From: CAZVCG01 sp964649675
Lineage (GTDB): Bacteria > Pseudomonadota > Alphaproteobacteria > UBA9219
DNA: 64,000 nt
Reading direction: 5' to 3'
Assembly (NCBI GenBank): GCA_964649675.1
Contig: CAZYPX010000001.1
Span: 1 to 64,000 of the forward strand
Shown here: positions 35,259-42,637 of the stretch, piece after piece
Layout: each line of letters opens with the position of its first letter
Position numbering within the stretch: the stretch's first letter is position 1
Notes under the pieces: generated by a model
Databases searched by the model: none
What the model saw: only the letters and a program-made list of their open reading frames with translations
Told to the model about the DNA's origin: nothing
Program-made: the position numbers and the translations under genes

Positions 35259-36302
35259 CTATAAAGTGAATTGCTGTGCGGCCTCTTTGGGCGTTGAGAG
35301 CCCACCGGGAACGCGGTGTTGATTGATGTTGTTTGTTAGGCAATGAATAGCCCCGCCTGCGGCAATGAAGCGGCTGACGTCTCTCGTAACAACTTCGTAT
35401 CCAGCCTTGCGAATGCGTTCCTGAAGATCATTGCTGCATTCGGGAATGACGACCGTGCCATTCAGACAAACAAGGTTACAGGCCAGCTTTTCGGCATCTT
35501 CTTTGGTCACGGGAATGAGGTAGTCATTTATTGGCAAGTCGTAATCGCCAAAAGCACGCTTTTTGAAAAACTGAAGCGCTTTTGGAGAAATGCCCTTCTC
35601 GTAAAAAACGATGTGGCCCTTAGAGAGGGGCGCTAATGACGTATCAATATGAAAAAACGGTCGGCTTACCGGGAGACTTACCACCTCTATTCCAGTCGTC
35701 GCTTTTAAAGCCTCATGCGCGCGTAAATCCGAACGCCCTGAAGCCGCGCAAGATCTGTCCGGCTGCTGACAATATCCTGACCAAAAGACATCTCTGAAAG
35801 CATCATAGACATTATCGCCGGTACCCTCAGTCCGATAATAAGATTCGACAATAGGTCTGTTTGGAAGGTTGCGCTCGAAAAAAGCTGCATTTATTGCGAC
35901 CTCGGTTTGCCGGTTTTCATTTGAAAAGCGGCTTAAGAGCGTAATTGATTTTGGCTGATTTGCCCTGCGCAAGTCCCAGCCATTCCCAATTACTGAAAGC
36001 GTTGGGTCGGCTGTAAACACCAAGTCCGGACAATTTCTATCCGGAGTGATTTCTACTACCTGAGCGCCGAGCGATACCAAAGTACGCTTTAAATCCTTCC
36101 ATTGGGCATTTGCCTCGCGGCGAAACTTTTTAGGACTTTTTTGATATTCCCTGAATCCCTTAACTTCAAAATCGTTGGCAGCCCCAACCGCTAAGTCCGG
36201 TTCCCTGATCTCATAAAAATCTGGAGGACACATCAAAAAAACTGGGGCTTCACACGAGTTACCTGTCTCGTGTCCGCTTATGGCAAAATCTACGGCAGAC
36301 AT
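35259..36302 (-). CDS. DDAH/arginine deiminase-like hydrolase
   Basis: A 347-residue deiminase-fold enzyme related to dimethylarginine dimethylaminohydrolases. Seen: FLMCPPDFYEI (about 23-33), the substrate-binding CPDLVFTAD (about 96), the EGTGDN loop (about 160), the catalytic His in RPFFHIDTSLAPLSKG (about 222) and the nucleophilic Cys in AAGGAIHCLTNN (about 321). It would cut arginine or an N-modified arginine to citrulline plus an amine, or move an amidino group. The start at 36302 (GGAG 10 bases upstream) is the first gene of the leftward operon, facing asnB across a 296-base promoter region. It is only about 20% like its neighbour CtlX by eye, so the two probably act on different substrates. 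Confidence 0.82.
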   Translation of the reverse strand: MSAVDFAISGHETGNSCEAPVFLMCPPDFYEIREPDLAVGAANDFEVKGFREYQKSPKKFRREANAQWKDLKRTLVSLGAQVVEITPDRNCPDLVFTADPTLSVIGNGWDLRRANQPKSITLLSRFSNENRQTEVAINAAFFERNLPNRPIVESYYRTEGTGDNVYDAFRDVFWSGYCQQPDRSCAASGRSDLRAHEALKATTGIEVVSLPVSRPFFHIDTSLAPLSKGHIVFYEKGISPKALQFFKKRAFGDYDLPINDYLIPVTKEDAEKLACNLVCLNGTVVIPECSNDLQERIRKAGYEVVTRDVSRFIAAGGAIHCLTNNINQHRVPGGLSTPKEAAQQFTL

Positions 36303-36382
36303 GGTTTTTGCGCTCCACAACACAAATCAAATTATGTTGTTTGAGGTAACAAAATCCGCGCATACGAAGCCACGGCAGTAAT

Positions 36383-36526
36383 GATCGCAAAGTGATCACC
36401 TTGTGAGCGCTTTCCGCTCAATTCTTTAAGGTGAGTGCACTGCTTTCATGCATTGATGCTTTATGGCTCAGTCGTTTCCTTTGATTCAAAATCGCTCATA
36501 TAACGAGCGCAAAATGCTCATTAAAC
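36383..36526. promoter_or_regulatory. Divergent promoter region with repeated GAGC/GCTC operators
   Basis: Between the DDAH-like gene and asnB1 lie an inverted repeat TGATC-N6-TGATCA (36383-36397), GAGCG-CTTTC-CGCTC (36405-36419), and two direct copies GCTCATATAAC (36494-36504) and GCTCATTAAAC (36516-36526) spaced exactly 22 bp, two helical turns. This is the layout of cooperative repressor or activator sites controlling both arms of the cluster. One of the XRE proteins nearby is the obvious candidate regulator. Confidence 0.5.
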
Positions 36527-36569
36527 CCGATGCGGTTGCGCACACAAATTTGAAAAATGGAGGCATTCA

Positions 36570-36680
36570 ATGAACAGATTTTATGATCAGGAAACGTTAT
36601 GTGCAGGATATATGGGTATATTTCAGATGGGTCGGATCGCCTCGACCAAAAGATTTTTCAGGTCTCACAATCCCAGATAA
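36570..36680 (+). CDS. Possible 36-aa leader ORF overlapping the asnB1 start
   Basis: An ATG at 36570 with a strong GGAGG 6 bases upstream opens a 36-codon frame, rich in Arg, Phe and Met, that runs through the asnB1 start in another frame and stops at 36680. The asnB1 start itself has a weaker AGGA site. It could be a regulatory leader or a coupled small peptide. No homolog is recognised, and it may be a chance ORF. Confidence 0.3.
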   Translation: MNRFYDQETLCAGYMGIFQMGRIASTKRFFRSHNPR

Positions 36681-38467
36681 ATGGTGGGCCTGACTCACAG
36701 AAAATGGTTGCTTTCCCCGAGTATGGGATTGGATGCAATCGTCTCGCCATAACCGACCCAAGCGGCGGCCTTCAACCCTATAATGGAGTGCCTGGTGTGT
36801 ACGCCGTCCTGAATGGCGAAATTTATAATCACGATGAACTGCGACGCGAACTTGAAGGTTACGGATATCGGTTCAAAGACAGATGCGACGGCACAATTAT
36901 ACCTGCCTTATATGAGAAATACGGCGCGGCGTTCCCTGAATATCTCGATGGGATGTTTACAATTGCCGTTCTTGATTTGCGTCGAAACAAACCATCCTTG
37001 CTGTTGGCCTCCGACACATCTGGTATAAAACCGGTTTATTTTACCCATCGTTCTGGCAATGGCTCACTCGCTTTTGCGACCGAAATCCCGGCCTTGTTGA
37101 ACTTCGGCATTGCGCCAGGCTCAATATGGAAAACAGGGATTGATCACTATCTGACAACCCGTAGCGTCACAGGCCTTCGCACATTATTGGATGACGTGTA
37201 TTCGTTGCCGCCGGGCAGCGTTTTACATAAACGATTTGGCAAAGAGCCGAAAATCTCAGCTTACAAGTCTCGCATTCAATATAACGGCCCTACGCCAAAA
37301 GATTTAAATGAAGCAAGCGAGATTTTCAGGGATCTTTTGGCACACGAAGTCAAAAGTCTGTCCAGAGCGGACGCAAAGGTCTGCAGCATAAACAGCGGAG
37401 GTCTGGACTCAAGCCTTGTCACCTCGCTCCTTTGCAGGGCGACTGAAAGTCAGGTCAGCTCGTTTCACGTCGCTGTCGCAGGCAACTGGCCCTTCGATGA
37501 ACGCGTCTATGCACGTGAGCTGGCTACCACGTACGGTATCGATTATCACGAGGCCATCGTTCACCCCGAAGAGATACCGGCGCTGTTCTCAAAGATGGCC
37601 TACCATTTGGGACAGCCAAACTGCGCGCCCCACGCCCTAAGCACATTTCGATTGTTTGAAAAGGTCTCGCAGCATGGCTTCAGGGTTGCGCTAACCGGCG
37701 AAGGCTCTGATGAACTATTCTGCGGCCATAGCCGGATCGGGCTTGCCATTAGAGATCAGAATAGAAACTGGGCTTCGAATTATCTGGATCGCATGGCTCC
37801 TTGTCCAGAAGACATGCGTTGGTCGCTTTACAGCAGCGATTTTGCCCAGAGTTTGAAGGCTTCTCAATCCGTATGCAAAGACAAAAAGACTCAATGGCTC
37901 CACAGCATTGAAGACAGGTCGGTTGCGGTCAGAAAATTCGAGCAATGCTTTAGCTTGCCTTACTACATCCTCCATCGTGTCGAGCCACTCGCTATGGCAT
38001 CGGGCGTTGAAGTGCGCGTGCCTTTCTGCCAGCCACGCATCATGGACTTTGCGTGGAAAGTTGATCCTAATCTCTTTCTTGCCAATGGAGATCGCGGCAA
38101 GGCAATCGTCTACGGTGCGGCAGAAGGCCTTGTTCCCCGCTCGATCTTAGAGCGTCCCAAGCAGCCTTTCACTCTTCCTGTTATCAAATTGATGCACAAG
38201 GGAAGCCCGCTGATGGACTTCATTAAAAGCACTCTCTTTTCGCACAGCTTGGCTGAGGATGGAACATTCAACCAAAGCGGCCTTAAGCGCCTTATCGAAA
38301 GGCAAGAAGCCTCACCCTCCAAGGAGACCGCTTTCACCATCTGGGCCGTGGCGAATTACGCTGTCTGGAAGGACATGGTTGAGGAAATCGTGAAGCAAGC
38401 ACCTGCGCCAGAGCGGGCTGCAACTCTCGTGGCACAGCCAACCTGCCGCTTGGCTGCATTACCTTAA
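36599..38467 (+). CDS. Glutamine-dependent asparagine synthetase-like amidotransferase (copy 1)
   Basis: A 622-residue AsnB-type enzyme. Seen: Cys2 of MCRIYGY, the glutaminase nucleophile after Met removal; NGEIYNHDEL (about 76-85) and LASDTSGIKPVYF of the glutaminase domain (about 1-215); then the PP-loop INSGGLDSSL (about 261-270) and GEGSDELFCG (about 367), where most AsnB proteins read LFGGY. The usual reaction is ATP-dependent amidation of aspartate with glutamine nitrogen; relatives in natural-product clusters amidate other acids or close beta-lactams. The changed loop after GEGSDELF and the location beside a GCS2-like ligase suggest a non-standard acceptor. A 26-base gap links it to the ligase gene. 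Confidence 0.85.
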   Translation: MCRIYGYISDGSDRLDQKIFQVSQSQINGGPDSQKMVAFPEYGIGCNRLAITDPSGGLQPYNGVPGVYAVLNGEIYNHDELRRELEGYGYRFKDRCDGTIIPALYEKYGAAFPEYLDGMFTIAVLDLRRNKPSLLLASDTSGIKPVYFTHRSGNGSLAFATEIPALLNFGIAPGSIWKTGIDHYLTTRSVTGLRTLLDDVYSLPPGSVLHKRFGKEPKISAYKSRIQYNGPTPKDLNEASEIFRDLLAHEVKSLSRADAKVCSINSGGLDSSLVTSLLCRATESQVSSFHVAVAGNWPFDERVYARELATTYGIDYHEAIVHPEEIPALFSKMAYHLGQPNCAPHALSTFRLFEKVSQHGFRVALTGEGSDELFCGHSRIGLAIRDQNRNWASNYLDRMAPCPEDMRWSLYSSDFAQSLKASQSVCKDKKTQWLHSIEDRSVAVRKFEQCFSLPYYILHRVEPLAMASGVEVRVPFCQPRIMDFAWKVDPNLFLANGDRGKAIVYGAAEGLVPRSILERPKQPFTLPVIKLMHKGSPLMDFIKSTLFSHSLAEDGTFNQSGLKRLIERQEASPSKETAFTIWAVANYAVWKDMVEEIVKQAPAPERAATLVAQPTCRLAALP

Positions 38468-38493
38468 ACCACAAAATTAACAGGAGAATACAA

Positions 38494-39606
38494 ATGAAAG
38501 ATTTTTATAAAAAACATAAAGATGATTTTAAATTCGCTTGGGAAGTCGAATTGATGGTTACCGATGATAACTACACACCTTTGTTTGGTGATACGTTACC
38601 GTTTGATCGTCTTCAAGACATCCTGAATTCCGTGCCAGTCAATGATATCCCGTATGTTGTCGAAAAATACAAAGGGTCAGGTGTCCGTCCTTACTATATC
38701 GAAGGCTACGACGCCGGATATGAAGGGGAAAAAGTCCGAAGCGTCTTTGTAAAAGGGATCGAGATCCGCACACCAATATCCTTCACAATAAATGACTCAG
38801 TTCAGTCCTTCGCTACATATTACGACAAGATGCAGACAGCGATAGAAGGCGAAAAACTTCACCTTACATGTTTTGGTAATCATCCCTTCCAACCAGCCTT
38901 TAAAGGGGAACGAGGCCGCCGCAGTGTTATCGAATGGACTTCAGCAGAAGTAGCCACCACCACGCATGGGCTTGTCGTCAATATCAGTTTGCCCGACGCG
39001 CTTGAAGCCAAACTGGATCGGCAAAAGCTCGACATCCGCTTTTCCTACGCGGCCCCCACGATGGTGCTATTTGCGGGAAACACGCCCTTCAGAAATGGCG
39101 AACTCTGGAAGCCCGATGGACGGCAAGCCTATTCAGATCGATCATACCGCAGATCATTCGTGCGCAATACGGTCTATTACCGCGACGAGCATCACAATCG
39201 TAAGGAAGTGACATTGTTCGATATGACCAATGATCTGAACATGTACCGAGCTTTCGCGGCCCTTAGCCTTGGCATTATTCTCAGCGATGAGGAAGTTCCT
39301 GTAATCCCTGACCGTTTTTCGAAAGAAAATATCCGTCGCGTTACAAAGCATGGTTATGACGCACAACTCATGAACAGGCACTTTGAAGAGGCTGCAGCTG
39401 AAACCGTAGCCCATCGCGTGCTCGACTTGGTCTCGACAGCCCTCAAGCAACATGGCTTTGACACCGCAATGGTCAATCCATTATGGAAACAGGTCGAGGA
39501 GAAGGAAATGCCCGCTCATCGCACTATTCAAGCCTACAACGAAGGCGGGTCTATCCAGTCCGTGCTAAAGTCCCGTTCGCAGCTCATACGTCTGACCCGC
39601 GAATGA
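38494..39606 (+). CDS. GCS2-type carboxylate-amine ligase
   Basis: A 370-residue enzyme with the fold pattern of glutamate-cysteine ligase family 2. Seen: ATP/metal glutamates in FAWEVELMV (about 13-21) and GIEIRTPI (about 89-96), FGNHPFQPAF (about 129-138), THGLVVNISLPD (about 158-169) and LFAGNTPFRNGELW (about 191-204), in the same order as in YbdK/GshA2 proteins. It would activate a gamma- or alpha-carboxylate with ATP and join it to an amine, for example gamma-glutamylation. It differs strongly from the other GCS2 protein at 56749-58002, which looks like the housekeeping copy. AGGAGA precedes the start; it is co-transcribed with asnB1 and ends head-on against the XRE gene with no gap. Confidence 0.78.
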   Translation: MKDFYKKHKDDFKFAWEVELMVTDDNYTPLFGDTLPFDRLQDILNSVPVNDIPYVVEKYKGSGVRPYYIEGYDAGYEGEKVRSVFVKGIEIRTPISFTINDSVQSFATYYDKMQTAIEGEKLHLTCFGNHPFQPAFKGERGRRSVIEWTSAEVATTTHGLVVNISLPDALEAKLDRQKLDIRFSYAAPTMVLFAGNTPFRNGELWKPDGRQAYSDRSYRRSFVRNTVYYRDEHHNRKEVTLFDMTNDLNMYRAFAALSLGIILSDEEVPVIPDRFSKENIRRVTKHGYDAQLMNRHFEEAAAETVAHRVLDLVSTALKQHGFDTAMVNPLWKQVEEKEMPAHRTIQAYNEGGSIQSVLKSRSQLIRLTRE

Positions 39607-40296
39607 TCACCGGCTTGACTTCGTGTGCTTCTGAACCATCGGCATTGTTTGCGTCGCCTTTTCCCACAGAGATGTGAAATGGCGACGCGCCGAAATAACC
39701 ATCTTGGGCGACTCAACAAGAATGAGTTTGCCAAAAGGTTCTCCATTTGGAGCCACGATGCCGTATTTCTCGCCATAGACGCAAAATGGCACGGGATCCA
39801 TAAAGGTGCGTGGCAGGACACGGAATTGAAACCGAGGTGTTGAAAATGGCGGTTCAATCTCATCCGTCAGCAAACATTTAATTGTCACAGTGCTGTTAAG
39901 ATCAACAAGCGCGTCAAGGTCGGTAATACGTCCTATACCGCAATACTTGGCGAACGCAGCTGACGTTGGCGCAACAATAAGGACATCTCCGCCATAGTGC
40001 TGAACAGTTTGCTTCAGATCCTCGTAGAAATCTTTACCGCCGTGTCCGCCTTCGTAGATATGAACGCCGCTCAATCGCCTCCGGAGGCCATCCGACTCCA
40101 GAAACTCGATACCGGCAGTTTCAAGACATTGCCTTATCTGCGTGGTCGTTGCTCCACGCGGCATAAAGCCGGTTTCAATCCGTCTTATAGTTGCCAGCGA
40201 TATGCCCGTGGCATTCGCCAATTCCTTTTGCGACCAGTCTAACAAAGCCCGCGCTGCTCTGATTTGCCGCGAGCTGATACTATCAACCCGCCACAT
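39607..40296 (-). CDS. XRE regulator with C-terminal sensor-like domain (paralog 1)
   Basis: A 229-residue regulator. Seen: an N-terminal Cro/CI helix-turn-helix (QIRAARALLDWSQKELANAT, then ISLATIRRIETGFMPRG, about 9-45) and a C-terminal domain of about 150 residues with FYEDLKQTVQHYGGDVLIVAP, VPFCVYGEKYG and a closing RRHFTSLWEKA. The last part has the shape of PLD-like ligand-sensing domains, such as in TrmB-type regulators (inference). Two other genes here, at 41641-42300 and 43846-44505, share this C-terminal domain. It is the last gene of the reverse-strand regulator operon, overlapping the Nudix gene by 14 bases, and meets the GCS2 gene end to end. Confidence 0.78.
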   Translation of the reverse strand: MWRVDSISSRQIRAARALLDWSQKELANATGISLATIRRIETGFMPRGATTTQIRQCLETAGIEFLESDGLRRRLSGVHIYEGGHGGKDFYEDLKQTVQHYGGDVLIVAPTSAAFAKYCGIGRITDLDALVDLNSTVTIKCLLTDEIEPPFSTPRFQFRVLPRTFMDPVPFCVYGEKYGIVAPNGEPFGKLILVESPKMVISARRHFTSLWEKATQTMPMVQKHTKSSR

Positions 40297-40747
40297 GATA
40301 TTCTCCTAAATTTGCATTTTCGGGTAAAAAGAATTCAGCCATATCGATTAGCTCATGCAGGACAGGTGTCTCGGCATGTTTCAAAAGGCTAATTTTCTTT
40401 AGAAACCTGTGCTTGCGTTTTTGCTTCGGTAGAAGTGGATCTTCGGAGGCTACCCGACCGGAATAGACAAGCGTGTAGACCGGCTCGCCTTTATCATTCC
40501 TTCCCTCAAGAATACTTGAAACGCGCAGGTCGCCAAGCTTCACGTTGGCGGCTTCAATGGCTTCCCTTCTAGCCGCGTCCTCAGCGTCTTCATCATCCCA
40601 CTCGACCTTACCGCATAAAATTGAGTACTTCCGGCCCTGCCTAAAGGACAAAATTCTATCCTGATCGTTAAACGCAATCACCTTGACCCTACGAACCCTA
40701 TCGGGATCGTAAGGAAAAACAGGTTCATGAAGCTGGATATCTATCAT
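40283..40747 (-). CDS. Nudix-like hydrolase with degenerate Nudix box
   Basis: A 154-residue protein reading like a Nudix fold: VRRVKVIAFNDQDRILSFRQG (about 17-37) as the first strands, then CGKVEWDDEDAEDAARREAI (about 46-65) in the Nudix-box position. The box has RE at the right place but EE is replaced by EA, Gly by Asn, and one residue is inserted early, so catalysis on NDP-X substrates is doubtful. It may bind rather than cut a nucleotide-linked ligand. The ATG at 40747 overlaps the previous stop by one base; the gene overlaps the XRE paralog 1 start by 14 bases. So it may serve the regulator. Confidence 0.65.
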   Translation of the reverse strand: MIDIQLHEPVFPYDPDRVRRVKVIAFNDQDRILSFRQGRKYSILCGKVEWDDEDAEDAARREAIEAANVKLGDLRVSSILEGRNDKGEPVYTLVYSGRVASEDPLLPKQKRKHRFLKKISLLKHAETPVLHELIDMAEFFLPENANLGEYHVAG

Positions 40748-40956
40748 CAATAAGCCTCCAGCCAATTCAATTCGACTTTCGCGAGGCCATAAGCCATGCG
40801 CCAATGCTGCTCGATTTCTCCTTGAGTAAAACCTTCCGCCTTCAAGTCTTCGGGACGGCAGGATCCGTTGTTTTTCAGGAGTTCAATGATGGCGGTCGCC
40901 ATGCGGTCGCAATCAGCAAAGAATCCTTTATCGCCTTGGATGCCAACGATTTTCAT
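40747..40956 (-). CDS. Hypothetical 69-aa protein
   Basis: Not recognised. A small helical protein with DRMATAIIELLKNNGSC and GFTQGEIEQHWRMAYGLAKVE, which reads like a short winged-helix or adaptor. It overlaps its upstream neighbour by 4 bases and the Nudix-like gene by one, so it is clearly part of the same operon and translated. Confidence 0.6.
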   Translation of the reverse strand: MKIVGIQGDKGFFADCDRMATAIIELLKNNGSCRPEDLKAEGFTQGEIEQHWRMAYGLAKVELNWLEAY

Positions 40957-41375
40957 ATTTCCTCTCCTTCGTCGGCTTTTATTTCCTCGTCGATCATCGC
41001 CAAAACGCGGTTCGCGATCAGGTCGTCGGTAGCCATCTGGTAAAAATGCTGTTCCCGGAGGCGCGTTTGGCGAACTATGAGTTGTTCATAAAACTGAAGT
41101 AAGGTGGGTCGATCATGCGGAAGAGAGGCATCGCCTTTGTTCACGAGCTGACCTTTGAAATGATTGATCATGTCGTTGATAGTGGTGCTGCTGACAGAAG
41201 GAACTTGATCGCATCTGCCAAATTGCTCTGGATGTGTTACTATGCAGAACTCTTCGATAAGACCGGCCAGCTTTCTTGCTTTATCCGCACCATCGTTATT
41301 GGCGTTTTCGCCCTTCATAACGACCGCTAAAAATCCCAAAGCTGTGAAAAGAACCTTAAAATCCGTGCGTGTCAT
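40953..41375 (-). CDS. Hypothetical 140-aa protein
   Basis: Not recognised. The ATG at 41375 follows AAAGAGGA at 5 bases and is preferred over the TTG at 41393. The N-terminus has one mildly hydrophobic helix (FKVLFTALGFLAVVM, about 6-20); the rest is charged and helical, ending in an acidic tail (DEEIKADEGEEI). It begins the second part of the reverse-strand operon after a 265-base gap with a large inverted repeat, so it probably has its own promoter. Confidence 0.6.
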   Translation of the reverse strand: MTRTDFKVLFTALGFLAVVMKGENANNDGADKARKLAGLIEEFCIVTHPEQFGRCDQVPSVSSTTINDMINHFKGQLVNKGDASLPHDRPTLLQFYEQLIVRQTRLREQHFYQMATDDLIANRVLAMIDEEIKADEGEEI

Positions 41376-41476
41376 GAAATCCTCTTTGATCAAATATCAC
41401 TTTGACCAAATGCGCAGGATCCCAAGCGTAAAACCACTTGTATATTTGTAGGTATTCAATGAAGTTTTGGAGGTTT

Positions 41477-41523
41477 CATACAAAAACAAGGACAGTTAGC
41501 GAAATTCGCTGATTTTTTGTATG
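41477..41523. promoter_or_regulatory. Nested inverted repeat upstream of the 140-aa gene
   Basis: Outer arms CATACAAAAA (41477-41486) and TTTTTTGTATG (41513-41523) flank an inner near-palindrome AGCGAAATTCGCT (41498-41510). It lies about 100 bases upstream of the 140-aa gene's start and downstream of XRE paralog 2. It may be an operator or a hairpin that separates two parts of the operon. The run of T after the inner stem could also give weak rightward termination. Confidence 0.45.
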
Positions 41524-41640
41524 TTTTTGCGAAGCTGAAAAGCAGGTGACGCAGATCGCGTATATTAATTTGCTGTTATGAAGCACAAAAAACGATAAGC
41601 GCGGCACCAACCGCGCTATATCGAACCAATCCAAAATGTT

Positions 41641-42300
41641 TTAAGCGTTTGTGCGAGCGGTAAGCGGTCTGCCTTTTTCCCAAAAGACGTGAAATTGTGT
41701 GCGATGGGAGCTGGCCATACGTGTGGACGTGAAGACAAGATACCTGTAATTGCCGTTTTCTTCCAGGAGGACGTGAGCGTATTTATTGCCGTAAATATAA
41801 AACGGTGGCGGCATAATCGAGAAGCTGGTTATTGCGCGAAATTCAAACTGCGGAATTCTCATAGCAAATTCGGAAGTTTGCGGCAGCAAGCATTTCACAG
41901 GAGCAATTTTGCCGATCTGCAGCAGTCGATCCATCGCATTTGGCCCAACGGCCCCACACGTATCGGCAAGCATCTCGGAGGATTCCATCATTGAAACCAC
42001 GTCCCCGCCTCGCAGCTGTATAGTGGTCTTCAGGTCTTCGAGGAAACATTCGGTGCTTTTCTCGCCCATAAAAACGTCAAAGTCTCGACGGCGTTGAACG
42101 CCTTCGGCGGTAGTAAACTCCAGTCCAGCCTTCTCGACAGCGCGTTTAATGTTTTCAGCAACTCTCACGCTTGGGACACAGCCCGTTTCGATGTTGCGGA
42201 TCGTTGAAACGGCGACACCTGCTTCTTCAGCCATTCGTTCCTGAGACCAGTCAAGCATGGCTCTGGCGGCTTTGATTTGAGCTGGCTGCAAGCGGTACAT
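41641..42300 (-). CDS. XRE regulator with C-terminal sensor-like domain (paralog 2)
   Basis: A 219-residue regulator of the same family as the ones at 39607-40296 and 43846-44505. Seen: helix-turn-helix QIKAARAMLDWSQERMAEEA...VSTIRNIETGC (about 8-40) and the sensor-like domain with FLEDLKTTIQLRGGDVVSMM, PPPFYIYGNKYAHV and RTQFHVFWEKG. Its start has AAGGACA upstream and lies 21 bases after the small XRE gene. Middle segments that would touch a ligand differ from paralogs 1 and 3, which suggests different signals. Confidence 0.78.
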   Translation of the reverse strand: MYRLQPAQIKAARAMLDWSQERMAEEAGVAVSTIRNIETGCVPSVRVAENIKRAVEKAGLEFTTAEGVQRRRDFDVFMGEKSTECFLEDLKTTIQLRGGDVVSMMESSEMLADTCGAVGPNAMDRLLQIGKIAPVKCLLPQTSEFAMRIPQFEFRAITSFSIMPPPFYIYGNKYAHVLLEENGNYRYLVFTSTRMASSHRTQFHVFWEKGRPLTARTNA

Positions 42301-42321
42301 AAGTTTGTCCTTGAAAATCTT

Positions 42322-42624
42322 TTATTCAAATACTTCGTTCGCCACCTTGGCATCTTCAGCTTGATCTGCGGAAGAGTGTTGCTGAAGTTTTTCCTTCAAC
42401 GAAACCCCATGCTGCGTAAAAAACTCAACACCGTGATCTGAAAATACGCTTATAATTTTCTCAACTGTCGCAGCGGTCGGCATAAACTGACCGTGCTCGA
42501 TATTTTTTACTGTTTCAGCGGAAATACCTACGAATTTCCCGCATTGCGCTCGACTCCAGTCCAACAGTGCTCTGGCAGCACGAAGTTGTACAGGTTTGAT
42601 GGTTGTAGGGGTCTGCTGCTTCAT
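42322..42624 (-). CDS. Small XRE-type DNA-binding protein
   Basis: A 100-residue protein with only the helix-turn-helix part of the XRE family here: QLRAARALLDWSRAQCGKFV and ISAETVKNIEHGQFMPT (about 12-47), followed by a short Gln/Asp-rich tail instead of the sensor domain. I chose the ATG at 42624, 13 bases after the 106-aa gene's stop. As a domain-only paralog it could heterodimerise with, or compete against, the full-length regulators. That is inference. Confidence 0.72.
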   Translation of the reverse strand: MKQQTPTTIKPVQLRAARALLDWSRAQCGKFVGISAETVKNIEHGQFMPTAATVEKIISVFSDHGVEFFTQHGVSLKEKLQQHSSADQAEDAKVANEVFE

Positions 42625-42637
42625 AGTTCGGCTCTTG

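Noticed and set aside
36599..38467. Beta-lactam synthetase identity for AsnB copy 1
   Set aside because: Arginine-linked neighbours made this attractive (clavam pathway), but Cys2 and the GEGSDELF motif match asparagine synthetases better, and no carboxyethylarginine synthase or clavaminate-type gene is present.
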